Below, one piece after another: positions 1-10,612 of a DNA stretch of 20,155 nucleotides (position 1 is the first letter of the stretch; the number at the start of each line of letters is the position of its first letter). Origin of the DNA: Purshia tridentata (Eukaryota; Streptophyta; Magnoliopsida; Rosales; Rosaceae); the NCBI GenBank assembly GCA_003254885.1, contig QANT01000962.1:1-20155 (forward strand), given 5' to 3'. The translations under genes and the position numbers were made by a program. Under the pieces are notes generated by a model that saw nothing but the letters and a program-made list of their open reading frames with translations, did no database searches and was not told where the DNA came from.

Positions 1-19
1 AGCCCCACCCAAATTTGAC

Positions 20-24
20 TCGCC
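20..24. repeat. Left target-site duplication of solo LTR A (TCGCC)
   Basis: TCGCC lies directly before the TG that opens LTR A and is repeated exactly at 2831-2835 after its closing CA. A 5-bp duplication is what LTR-retrotransposon integrases normally leave. Confidence 0.9.
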
Positions 25-300
25 TGTAACACCCCGTACCTTCCAAAGTGATTTTGAAAAGCTTTTAAAATGTTTTCGAGATTTTACTGGAAAGGTAAAA
101 CGTTTTGGAGGTTCTTCAAATTTTAAGTTGATTTTAAAGTTGGGCAAAAAGTTGACTTTTTGTTTAGGTGGACATTTCGCGTTGACCCTGGGTCCGTTGG
201 AAATTTCTCGTCCTCACGAGTTCGTAGACACGTAGCACGCGTTAAACGGAGCTACGGTTTGGAAGTTACGGACGTGTGAAGAGAGGGGTTGGAAAAGTGG

Positions 301-312
301 TTTTTAAAAAGG
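301..312 (+). promoter_or_regulatory. Candidate TATA-like core promoter of LTR A
   Basis: TTTTTAAAAAGG sits about 280 bp into the LTR and is followed by CT-rich, leader-like DNA. The same block, with TTTTTAAAAAGGGC, is kept in LTR B (minus strand, near 10322-10309). Conservation in both copies and position suggest the U3/R promoter. There is no direct proof of transcription. Confidence 0.35.
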
Positions 313-1775
313 CACAGAACCCCAGAAACACTTCAGTTTTCTCTCTCCTCTCTCCCGAAGCTCTCTCCCTCTCGCGACATCACCTTCAGCTGCGCCTTCC
401 GCCGGCGCGTGGGGGAGCGTCCAGCAGCGGCTGAAGCTGGTTCTTGGCCCGACGAGCTCGCGCTTCCCTCCTCCACCTCGTCTTGGCCACCATTCAACCT
501 AGAACAGCCCGGAACGAGAAGACCCAGTCACGACCCGTCGCCCTTGCTTTGTCGATCTCGACGATTCCGGCGACGACGCGACCTCCCACCTGCCTAGATC
601 TTCTCTACTTATCGAGCCCAGCGTGTTGGTGGGTTTAATTTCGCCATTCGACCGCATTGGGCGGCGGATTGAAGCTAGGGAGGCCGGCGGCTTTCTGGCC
701 AGTTTTCCTCCTTTTTCGGCCACTTTTGGCCGTCGACCTAGGTTTGAGTTTTGATCTTCTCGATCTTCTCTACGTGCCTGTGTAGTTCGTTTTAGCTAAA
801 CGTGACTTTTGTTTTTGGCAGTTGATCGCCCGTTGACCATCGCGGGTCCCGCCGTGTGTGGTGGTTCCAGTGACCCAGTTTCTGTGTTTTTGGCCTCGAG
901 CCAACCACCCGAACCTGTGGGTGAGTTTGGGTGAGCTTCTTGACCTTCCATGTGTTTTCCGAGGGTTGGGCAGCCACCGTGCATGGTGGTTCTCGCCCAT
1001 TTCTGTGATTTGTTAGCTTGGTTGTGAACTTTGGTTGGTTTCTTGGGTTGTTTGGTCTTAACAGGTACGCTTGGCACAGAATTGTATTTCCGATACCGTT
1101 ATGCTGCCGGATTTTAGAATCCGAGCAAAGAAGCCACGAATGGCAGTTTAGTCTTTTCGTGTGGTCACGGTGAGTAAACCTAAGATCATTTAATTCTCAG
1201 TTTAGTTAGTTACTTGGTTGCTTTGAGTGCTTGTTTGATTGGTTGCTGGTTACTAGTTAAGAGGGGTACGGAATTAGGATTGGAAATCCCAACAGTTTAA
1301 AGGTTATTTTGGGAAATCGAGGATTAGTTGGATTTTAAGTAAGGATCAGTGGTTATGGTTGAGGATTAATGAGTCCAAGTGGAGACTTTTTGTTAGGATT
1401 GGGATTCCCGGGGTTTAAGGTTATTGCTTTTTAAGGTGATTTAGTGTGGATGTTGGTTTTGGGAACTGATTTTGAGAATTCAGTTTATTCTTGGATAAAG
1501 TTAAAGATTTGATCGTACTTATCAGTTTTTGGTAACGTTGGTTCTTTAAGAAAAGATTTAATTTTAAGTTCGAGTTTTGGTTAATTTTCTCGTCATATCA
1601 AAAGGTTTTGAACCTGGTTTGGTGATTGAAATGAAAATATTCTTTTCGGATTGGTACTGTTTTCAAAGCACCCAATTGGTACTCGTTCAGCTTCTCAGAT
1701 TGCATGAGGTCTTTGGGACCCATCACGGCACACACATAGGCTTTGGGCTATGTGTCGGGATGCCTTGCCCTTTAG

Positions 1776-1911
1776 GGGTGGCCCTGCGTGCACGTACGGC
1801 AGTTTGTTGGCCCTGCATGTGTATGACAGACTCTGGCTCTGCACATGTACGGCAGGATTATTGGCCCTGCATGCGTACGGCAGGTTGTGGGCTCTGCGCA
1901 TGTACGGCAGG
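1776..1911 (+). repeat. LTR-internal minisatellite, about 5 units
   Basis: Degenerate 26-32 bp units alternate around cores such as CCTGCATGCGTACGGCAG and CTGCGCATGTACGGCAG. Pairs of units form a 55-bp dimer, for example 1857-1911. The cores are themselves partly palindromic (GCATGC, GTAC). The matching array in LTR B, at 8656-8850 on the other strand, has about seven units, so the array has changed length between copies. Confidence 0.85.
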
Positions 1912-2830
1912 TTAGCTGGATGTGGATTGGGTGACGGTTTTCGTATCTTGTCAGTTTACAGATTGTTTTTTATTATTAAATTAGAGTTCTTGTTTTATAA
2001 TTTGGGACTTTGATCGGATTTAATGATTTCTAAAAGAGTTTTCACAATGGATTTCAAACGCGGATTTTTACACAGAGTTTTCAGTGAATTTTATGAAATA
2101 CTTTTCAGCTGGGGTATTTCAAAGAGTGACAGTGAGGTGTTGAGCAATAGAGGTTATTTGAGATCAAGGGTTTAAGTGAAGGTTTGGTTCTAAGTTTTTG
2201 GGAAAGTTAGTTGGTTTCTAAGTTTGAGCTTGAGGTGTAACTTAAGGAATCTATTTGAGGATAGTGGTAGATTCAGTTGAGGTTGAGAATCTGTGAAGTT
2301 AGGAATTCTTTATCTTTGGTGCTAAGGGTTTAATTCTGTTATTTGAGGATTGTGATTTCTGATCTTGTGGATTGAGTATGATTTGAGGCTTAAGATGGCT
2401 TGTGATGTGATTATTTTACTGATTTATTAATTTGAGGCTTAAGTTGGTTCTATGATTTGAATATTTTAATTGAGCTTAATTTAAAATTTCCAGTTAGATT
2501 TCACTCATACGAGCTCTAGTAAGCTTACCGGGTTTGTGTTTAAACCCGGTGCACCTGTGGTTGGGTGCAGGGTTTAGTTTTGCAGGTTAAGCGGACTGAG
2601 GAGACAGTGGCGAGAAGACGAGGCAGTGGGACCAGCAGCAGTTCAGTACTTGGTTTTACAGTTTGATTTTCATGTAAAAAGTTTTACAGCTTGATTTTAT
2701 AAATGTGCTTTTGAAATTTACAGTGGTTTCAGTAAATTATTTTATATTCATGGCTCACAGTTTTTGAAAAAGGGGCCCACAGTTGCAGGGAACAGTTTTT
2801 AGTCACGTGCCCGAGGGTCGGGGCGTGACA

Positions 2831-2835
2831 TCGCC
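2831..2835. repeat. Right target-site duplication of solo LTR A (TCGCC)
   Basis: Exact copy of 20-24 directly after the closing CA of LTR A. The host sequence before insertion would have read across this TCGCC into the C-rich stretch that follows. Confidence 0.9.
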
Positions 2836-3360
2836 CCCTCCCCTTCTACCAACCAAGTTGCGCACACAGCCCCAGGCCAGGAAAAAAGAAGAAGAATGAA
2901 AGAAAAAAAAACATCAATAGAACAAAAGAAGCAGTAGAAGATGAGCTAGTCTCGTGACCAATAATTTTATCAAATTTCTAGATAAGATTTTGACAGTGAG
3001 GGAGGGAGACGAAGGCGGTTAATGGGTAGAGGTTGGTGAGGAGGTGGGTTTGGTGTTCTTGTCGGTTTTTTTTTTAAATTTAATTGTGGGTTTAAAAAGT
3101 TTTTTAGTTTTTATAATTTATTTTTGTTTTACAATTATTTTATAATATTTTATTATTTATTGTCCACGTGGCTACATTTGGGCAGAAATTTGGCATATGT
3201 GTCAACACCACGTCATCAATTAACAGAATTTTAGATGGAGGAATTGACGAAGGTATGTATTTGCCAAGATTTCAAATATGGGGTACTAAAAGTTCAAAAA
3301 AATACTAGGAGTACTAACTTGCAATCCAACCCAAACCTAAGATATTAAATTGCAGTTTTC
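2836..3360. other. Non-coding flank, no gene seen
   Basis: A purine-rich and then strongly AT-rich stretch with stop codons in all frames. It includes one G-box core CACGTG at 3165-3170. The block around 3215-3350 reads like common dispersed plant repeat DNA, but I could not find paired termini or a target duplication. Confidence 0.5.
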
Positions 3361-4300
3361 CTACTCTTTTTATAACATTCTTTTTACAAAACTTTTTGGA
3401 TTAAGGTTTCATTGACCCTTTTTTTGGATGTGCACCATGTTTAGGGCTCCTTTATGCTCACCAAACTTCATGCCTTCATGTCAGCCATTGTTTCCTCTTA
3501 GTGCCACCTTTGTCCTTTTCTAGTTGTGGCTCCAAGCACCTTTTCAATCTCTTGTTTTCTGGATGACATCAAGATTCTCTTGGATTGCTGTAGCCGAGAT
3601 GTCAATTTGATTGTAAGGGCGAGAGCTTATTGTTTTGCTGAGATTTAATTCTCTTGGCTAGAAGCAAGTCACGCTTTTGGCTAGCTTTTATCATTCTTTC
3701 TACTTATTAGGTGAGGTTAGGAGGGCACCATATGGTAGATTAATTGCTGGTTCCAATATTGTCTCCCCAAGTTAGAGTTTTTTTCAACCCATGTTTCGGC
3801 TGAAAGAACAAGGACTTGAGGTTGATAAGTTCAAGTTTTGTCAAAGGTCACATGGGCTCAGGTGGCTTTTCGCACACTTTCTATCTGCTACCTTTTCGAG
3901 AAGAAGCATTGATTGATGCTTGACATTTTGACGGCTGGTTAATGCCAGTGGCTATCAATAATTGGCCTCTATGAGGGTTAATTAGCCCTAATCAAACATG
4001 CCCATTATTACCTTGTAACCATAATCGATGTGATGATGAGAGTTTACCTCAAAAAGATGTGTGAAGTCGTCACAATGCTTCTTTTAAATTTAATAATAAT
4101 AATTTCCCACCCATTGCATACTTTCAAAAGTTTCCTATATATACTCCATCCAAACCTCAGAAACCCTTTACGCTTTCAAAACTCTTTCAAATTTTCTTAC
4201 TCAATCCCTATAAATTTCCAAAAACCTCCTTACTCTCAAATGCTCTACATATTGAAATTTCAATCTTCTTCTCTTTTTCTCTCAATTCTCTGAGACTCAA
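3361..4300. other. Non-coding AT-rich stretch, no gene supported
   Basis: No long ORF with recognisable domains. Around 4130-4260 there are TATA-like strings (CTATATATACTCC, CTATAAATTTCC) followed by a CT-rich stretch, which looks like a plant promoter and leader. No convincing coding sequence follows, and the 87-codon frame here is low-complexity. It could be a decayed gene start or an unrecognised LTR. Confidence 0.4.
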
Positions 4301-5657
4301 CATTTGAAACTTTCTTTCTTTCTTTAATTCTTTTTGAGTTGTTCTTCTTCATGGAAATTAGGGTTTGTGTTCTATTTCATTTCTTTTTGCAAAAACCCTA
4401 AAGAAATTTTTATCTTAATAGTTCCCAATCTAGTTTCCGTATGCCCTCTAACTTATTCTCTAAGTTAGTCGCAGATTTATAGGGCTTCTTGGTTACCTGA
4501 ACGATCGTAAGCGCCAATGAAGCTACAAACTTGGTTTGGGATTATCAAACCTCAACAGGTCAGAGCAATTGTACTATGGCCCTTAAGCTGAGCTACGAGG
4601 CCAAGATGACTCTGGTCGTTAAATCAATATTCCTATGAATTGATGAAAATACTCATCTTTATATACTTGTCTCGTGCATACTCCCCACATTGGGCAGTAA
4701 AGCATCTAATATGCTCGCTCATCGAGAACCCTTAAGATCCTGAAAATAGCATAAAATTGGGTAACTGAAAACCTTTGGATATGCTTGGTTTGCTATTTCT
4801 GGTTCATCGGCCTTGGTTTTCGATGAACATTTGCCATCAGCTCTTCCATAATAACGATCGATCTTAGCCGCATTCAACAGTTGTTTTGATTTTTGAACGA
4901 GGTGCTGTTTTTCGAATTCTATTCTCCCATTGTTCCTTTGATGTGGTCATGGGACTTGCCTTAGAGGTTGTTCCACCCTTTATGCTTGTACTTCTTGTAG
5001 TATTTTTTGAACACTCACAACAAGTTTCCACTATGCACTGGGCTTGACCAGCTTAAAATGGTCCCATTGGGCGTGCCAAAATTTGTTGTAGCCTAAAATA
5101 TTTCGGGTGCTATTTGGGCCGAAATCTGAGTTTTTGTGGGCATTCCACCAATATGGGCTTTTTTGGGCTTAATTAAGTTGGACTGTTGTGTAGACTTATT
5201 GTGCCCAATTTGTTTCCTATAGGGCCATTGTTCAGTTGAGTAGGAACCAAACTCAGCCAAGGCTCTTTTCTTGCCTAGCAACTCTAGGACTTCAATGGTC
5301 TAGTTGTGTGGTGATGGTGTCATAGAACTCAAAAGTAGTAACTGTGGGGTTCAGATGTAATGGACATAGATAAAAGCAAACAAAATAAATATAAAGTGAA
5401 TTGAATTTGCTAAGCTTGACCTATATATGATGATGTTTTCGACTACAACACAAATTTCTTAGTTAATATACTAAAGAAATTAATAAATACAAAAATAGAA
5501 CTTTCATTTACTTCCTTGAATCCATACCAAATGAAACAATCATCTTTCCTTGGCAAAGCTATGACAAACAAAGCTAAATAGATAGAAGCTTGAAATAGCA
5601 AAAATATAAATGCTTTTGAAAGCAGTAAAGTAAAATTGCGCTAACATGATCTTACTA
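4301..5657. other. Unassigned non-coding stretch with a telobox pair
   Basis: It begins with a short TTTC microsatellite near 4309-4324. An inverted pair of telomere-motif boxes follows: TTAGGGTTT at 4358-4366 and AAACCCTAA at 4393-4401. The rest is frame-broken. The part near 5060-5090 (GGGCGTGCCAAAATTTGTTG) and the GGGCC/GGGCTT-rich stretch after it look like retroelement non-coding DNA, but I cannot place boundaries. The last 250 bp are AT-rich. Confidence 0.4.
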
Positions 5658-6161
5658 TGAGACCCTGAATTTTTATAAGTTTTTATTTGGGCTTAATTTC
5701 AAGGTTTTTGAAAATTTATCCAAAAAGAAATTGTTTTGGGTTTATTATTAATTCAGCAACTTTTTCTAAACACCCTAATTACCATAAAACTTTTCCTAAC
5801 CCCTATCCATTTATAAACTCTCCCAAAACCCACTAAAATGGAGCATTGAGAAGATGATTCTTAATTCTATGATTGTGTATTGGTTGTTTCCTTGCCAAAA
5901 CATGTATTTAATTCTTAATACTACGTACACTCACAAGCTCTAGATTAGAATTAAGTGTACTGAAGATGAAGAAATCAAGATTGAAGTGTAAAGCAAGTGA
6001 CTCAAAGGTACATTGCATTTCATGCATATTACAAAACCATTTTATGCCTGTTTGATGAGTTAGTTGTTTGATTGTTTGATTAGTCACTGAGTCATCACTT
6101 AATCAAACATTTGAATCCTGTCAATGATTAAGGTAATTTGATCATCTTTTACCAGTTCTCA
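5658..6161 (+). repeat. Probable 5' LTR of the Sirevirus-like element
   Basis: The right end is well placed: CA at 6160-6161, two bases before the primer binding site. The left end is inferred from the first plausible TG, TGAGACCCTGAA at 5658, giving about 504 bp. No second copy is present to confirm it. The target duplication would be TACTA (5653-5657) if the start is right. Confidence 0.5.
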
Positions 6162-6163
6162 AT

Positions 6164-6175
6164 TGGTATTAGAGC
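6164..6175 (+). other. Primer binding site (initiator Met-tRNA), one mismatch
   Basis: TGGTATTAGAGC differs by one base from TGGTATCAGAGC, the usual complement of the plant initiator-tRNA 3' end. It lies two bases after the LTR end, as expected for copia elements. It would prime minus-strand DNA synthesis. Confidence 0.75.
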
Positions 6176-6235
6176 ATCAGCTGTTAAGGTAAATAGATTG
6201 ATCCTTGAGTGTCTATTAGTATTAGGTGTGTTGCA

Positions 6236-7625
6236 ATGGAAAGAGACAAAGTTGCAAGTCGTGTAACTGACTCCTTGTTTTGATGGTAGCAATTATGCAG
6301 CTTCGAGAAAAAAATATGAGATTTTTTTTTTTTATGCATATGATGAACTTGCATATGAATATCTCACTGCTAAATGGATTCCTCCCACCAAGATGGGGTT
6401 GAAATACTCAAGCCTAAGTTCAAGTGGTCAAGAGCTGAGGTCATGACGTCGAGCTTTAACAAGAAAACTAAGAATGTCATTGTCATGACTTTGTCATCTT
6501 CACAATTTTCACATGTACAATATTGTGTTATGGCAAGCCAAGCTTGGAACAAGCTTCAAGTGGTTCATGAAGGGGACAAACAAGTAAGGTCGCTCAAGCT
6601 TCAAATGGTGCATGAAAAATTTGAGGAAATTAGGATAAAAGAGTTGGAGTCTTTTTCCTTATGAGAGGTTGGAAGTCCTTACAAATGAAATCATATGAAA
6701 ACCCTATAAGAAATCCATTATTGTTCAAAAAGTGCTTAGGTCTTTACCTAAAAGATTGCATCCAAAAAGTTCAAAACTTGGATGAACTTAAAGTTGGTAA
6801 ATTAGTCGGAAAACTTAAGACTTCTGAAAAGGAGCTTGAAATGGATGAGAGGGACATCAAGAAATCCAAGGATATAGCCTTGCAAAGTGTCAAAGAAGTG
6901 AGTGAAAACTTAAGTGAGAAATTATCGTTGTCCGATGATGAGGTAGACTTCTTTGTAAGAAAGTTTAGGCGAATCCTTAGGAATAAAGGGAGAAAAGCTT
7001 GGACAAATGGAAGTAACTCTAGGGAATTCAAGTTTAAACCACAAGAAACCTTTTGAGAGAAAACTAGAGTGAAAGTCCTACTTTAGAGACAATAGAACAT
7101 CTAAGAGAGAAATAAAATGTTATACTTGTGGGGGTGTAGGTCACATAGCATCCGAGAGTGCAAACAATAGCCATGAAGATCACCTAGAGTGATAGTGAAA
7201 GTGATCACTCCAATGATTGTGGGTCTTCATCCACAATGAGGGTGATGAAGTTGCATTTTTTGCATCAATCAAAGAGATTGATCGAGTCAATGGTGAGTTA
7301 GACTTAGAATCTTGTCTAGATGATGAGTTGTACATTGCACTATGTGAAAAATATTACTTGCTTTTCATCGAAACCTTAAGCATAAAGGAAGAGAATTTGA
7401 AATTCAAGGACACTAAACTGAAGTTAAGTGAGAGAGCTAAGTCCTTTGAGAGTGAGATTGAGTCATTGGTTATCTTGAAACATAATCTTGAAAGACAAAT
7501 CCAACTGCTCAAAAAGGTGAATGATGCAAATGAAAGTATTGTTGAACTTACCATTGGAGCTGAAAAAGTTGATAGGATGCTTAGGTTGGAAAAGCATCGT
7601 GGGGACAAGATTGGGTTGGGTTTTA
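6236..7625 (+). pseudogene. Sirevirus-like gag pseudogene, first part
   Basis: Gag would form the particle that packages the element's RNA. The likely start is ATG 6236, 61 bp after the primer binding site. The reading then shifts frame several times. Recognisable pieces in order are: an N-terminal gag segment (6374-6664) with the copia 'AWNKLQVVHEG' block; the LRSLPKRL-like and LDELKVGKLVGKLKTSE blocks (about 6735-6835); a zinc knuckle at 7118-7159; and a coiled-coil segment (7217-7620) ending in the GAEKVDRML and GLGF motifs seen in plant Sirevirus gags. The zinc knuckle reads C-x2-C-x4-H-x4-S, so its last cysteine (codon 7157-7159) is serine. The frame is cut at 7621-7625 by solo LTR B and resumes at 10613. 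Frameshifts and stops make a functional product very unlikely. Confidence 0.75.
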
Positions 7626-10612
7626 TGTCACGCCCCGACCTTCGGGCACGTGAACACCAACTGAACCTGAAAACTGAAACTGTTCCCTGCCACTGTGGGC
7701 CCTTTTTCTGAAACTGTGAGCCATGAATATAAAATAATTTACTGAAACCACTGTAAGTTACAAAAACAGGTTTATAAAAACAAGCTGTAAAACCTTTACA
7801 TAAAAGCAAGGTGTAAAATAAGTTTCTGAAGCACTGCTGGTCCCACTGCCTCGTCTTCTCCCCACCGCCTCCTCAGCTTGCTTACCCTGCAAAACCAAAA
7901 CCCTGCACCCAACCACAGGTGCACCGGGTTTACACACAAACCCGGTAAGCTCACTAGAGCTCGTATGAGTGAAACTACTGTAAACCTCAAATTAAACTCA
8001 ATTTAAATAATCAATCACAATCCATTCTAAGCCTCAATTCACAATCAGTTCACAAACCAGAAATCTCAAACCTTAACCTGACCACCAATCCTCTACCCAA
8101 TCCAATACACTGTCCCAATCTGTAATACCTCAATTATCCTCAATTGATCCCCTAAACTGGAAATCACCTCGAATTACACCACAAGGTCCTGACTTAGAAT
8201 CCCACTAGATTCTCCAATAATCTTAGAATCCTTGATATCCATTTAGAACCAACTTAAACCTCAATTAATCCTTCCACTATCCTCAAATAACCTTTAGAAC
8301 CCACTAAATCCTCAATTAAAACCACTGATACTCTGAAACCTTTTACTTACCCTTAAATCTCAAATGACCTTTGTTACTCAAACCCCGGTAATCAATTCTC
8401 GCCTAAACCTTTAAATTCAAAGTTTCTCAACACCTCACTGTCACCCCTTTGAGATTCCCCTAGCTTTAAAACATTTCATAAAAATCCACGAAAGAGAAAA
8501 TAATTACCGATTTCAAATCCGCTTTAAAAACTCTTATAAATCAATAATTCTAATCAAAGTCCCAAATTATAAAACAAGAACTGAAGTTTTATAATCAAAA
8601 ACAAACTATAACTGATAAGATAAATAAAACCATCACCCAATCCACATCCAACTAACCTGCCGTACATGCGCAGGGCTCACAACCTGTCGTACGCATGCTG
8701 GGCCAATAATCCTGCCGTACATGCGCAGGGCCTACAACCTGCCGTACGCATGCAGGGCCAATAATCCTGCCGTACATGTGCAGAGCCAGAGTCTGTCATA
8801 CACATGCAGGGCCAACAATTGCCGTACGTGCACGCAGGGCCGCCCCCAAAGGGCAAGGCATCCCGACACACGGCCCAAAGCCTATGTGTGTGCCGTGATG
8901 GGTCCCAAAGACCTATATAATCTGAAAAGCTGAACGAGTACCAACTGGGTGTTTTGAAAATAGTACCAATCCGAAAAGAACCGAAAACCAGGTTTAAGGC
9001 CTTTTTGATATAACGAGAAAACTAATCAAAACTCGAACTTAAAATTAAATCCTTTCTTAAAGAACCAACGTTACCAAAAACTGATATATAAGATCAGATC
9101 TTTAACTTTGTCCCAAAATAAAACTGAGTTCTCAAAATTGGTTTCCAAAACCAAAAATCCACACTAAATCACTTTAAAAAGCAATAACTTTAAACCTCGG
9201 AAATCCCAATCCTAATCAAAAGTCTCCACCTGGAATTCACAAATCCTCAACAAACCACTAGTCCTTACTTAAACTCCAACTAATCCTCGATTTCCAAAAT
9301 AACCTTTAAACTGTTGAGATTTCCAATCCTAATTCCGTACCCCTCTTAACTAGTAACCAGCAACCAAATTAAACAACCACTCAAAGCAACCAAGTAAATA
9401 ACTAAAATGAGAATTAGGCGATCTTAGGTTCACTCATAGTGTTCCGCACGAAAAGACCGAACTACCCTTCGTGTCCTTCGTGGCTCCTTTGCTCGGATTC
9501 TAAAATTCGGCAGCATAACAGCATCAGAAATACAAATTCCCGTGCCGAGTACCTGTTAAGACCAGACAAACCAAGCAACAAACAATAGAGTTCACAACCA
9601 ACTGAAACTGGCGGGAACCACCACACACGGCGGCTGCCCGACCGTCAGAAAACACACGGAAAGTCCGAGAAACTCACCCAAACTCACCAGTAGGTTCGAG
9701 TGGTTGGCCCGAGGCCAAAAACACAGGAACGGTCACTGGAACCCCCACACGCGGCGGGTCCCACGACGGTCAACGGGTAGTCAACGGCGGTCAACTTGCC
9801 AAAAACGAAAGTCACGTTTAGCTAAAACGAACTACACAGGCACGTAGAGGAGATCGAGGGGATCGATTCTTAAACCTGGGTCGACGGCCAAAAGTGGTCG
9901 GAAAAGGAAGAAAACTGGCCAGAAAGCCGCCGGCCTCCTTAGCTTCGATCCGCTGCCCACGGCGGTCCCACGGGTCAATCGAACCCACCAACACGCTGGG
10001 CTCGACGAGAGGAAGAGATCTGGGCAGGTGGGAGGTCGCGTCGTCACTGGAATCGCCGAGATCACCGCCGTGACGCCGACTGTGCACGCGCGATTCTTCT
10101 CTTTCCGGGCTATTTCACGGGAAGCCGCCACCACCGGGAGGAAGAGGGAAGAGAGGCGAGCACGGCGAGCCGAAGATCAGCTCCAGCCGCCGCCAGACGT
10201 GCCCCCACGCGCGGGCGAAAGGCGCGGCTAGAAGTGATGTCGCGAGGAAGAGAGAGAAGCTTCGGGAGGGAGGAGAGAAAAAATGCTGTGATTTTCTGGG
10301 GTTCTGTGCCCTTTTTAAAAACCAAGTTTTCAAAATTACAAACTTGCCCCTCTCTTCACACGTCTGTAACTTTCAAACCGTAGCTCCGTTTGACGCATGC
10401 TACATGTCTACGAACTCGTGAGGACGAGACATTTCCAACGAACCCAAAGTCAACGTGAAAAGTCCTCCCAAACAAAATGTCAACTTTTGCCCCAAGTTTA
10501 AAAGTCAAACTTAAAATTCGAAAAATTTCCAAACCGTTTTACTTTTCCAGTAAAATCCCGATAATCTTTAAAAAGCTTTCCAAAACCACTTTAGAAAGGG
10601 CGGGGTGTTACA
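7626..10612 (-). mobile_element. Solo LTR B, same family as LTR A, inserted in gag
   Basis: This 2987-bp unit read on the minus strand starts TGTAACACCCCGCCC (from 10612) and ends GGTCGGGGCGTGACA (at 7626). It is flanked by a perfect TTTTA duplication at 7621-7625 and 10613-10617. By eye it matches LTR A along its length, at roughly four in five positions in the stretches I aligned. It shares the TTGAC motifs, the TATA-like block, the GC-rich leader, the minisatellite and the long AT-rich tail. The extra length comes partly from more minisatellite units. No gag or pol is present. It interrupts the Sirevirus-like gag, so it is younger than that element. Insertion in the opposite direction to LTR A creates a long inverted repeat. 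Confidence 0.9.
8656..8850 (-). repeat. LTR-internal minisatellite of LTR B, about 7 units
   Basis: Two successive 55-bp dimers (8656-8710 and 8711-8765) differ at only about four positions. A more diverged dimer (8766-8819) and a half unit follow. Cores are CCTGCCGTACATGCGCAG and CTGCCGTACGCATGCAG. LTR A has only one clear copy of the well-conserved dimer, so an extra 55-bp unit was gained here or lost there. Units are contiguous, with no unique spacers. Confidence 0.87.

Larger units (their letters stand above)
25..2830 (+). mobile_element. Solo LTR A of a gypsy-type retrotransposon
   Basis: A 2806-bp unit opens with TGTAACACCCCG and closes with GGGGCGTGACA, so it has TG...CA ends and short imperfect terminal inverted repeats. 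It is bounded by a perfect 5-bp target duplication TCGCC. A second copy lies in opposite orientation at 7626-10612. Neither copy contains gag, pol, a primer binding site or a PPT, so each is best read as a solo LTR left by recombination between the two LTRs of a full element. The 5' part carries TTGAC motifs, then an AT-rich TATA-like site near 301, a CT-rich and GC-rich leader, a minisatellite at 1776-1911, and a long AT-rich tail. Length and ends recall plant Ty3/gypsy chromovirus (Tekay/Del-like) LTRs; that lineage call is inference. The alternative is a coding-free non-autonomous element. Confidence 0.88.

Noticed and set aside
289..597. 102-codon ORF in the GC-rich leader of LTR A
   Set aside because: The matching part of LTR B keeps a similar start (minus strand, 10333) but the two translations soon diverge through frame changes, so the reading frame is not conserved. 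It is read as LTR leader, not a gene.
1577..1915. 112-codon and overlapping ORFs across the LTR A minisatellite
   Set aside because: The Cys- and Gly-rich translation comes from the repeat units themselves. LTR B has similar frames only where repeats allow, with no conserved frame outside.
4030..4293. 87-codon ORF after TATA-like strings
   Set aside because: Low-complexity, rich in Phe, Leu, Ile and Ser from CT-rich DNA; it starts upstream of the TATA-like strings and has no known motif.
4563..4605. tRNA-like string on the minus strand (GTAGCTCAGCTTAAGGG)
   Set aside because: It resembles a D-arm only; no matching D-stem partner, anticodon arm, T-arm or acceptor pairing follows at the right spacing.
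8656..8850. CRISPR-like look of the short repeats in LTR B
   Set aside because: Units are contiguous and alternate between two related forms with no unique spacers, and the setting is a plant LTR. It is a minisatellite.
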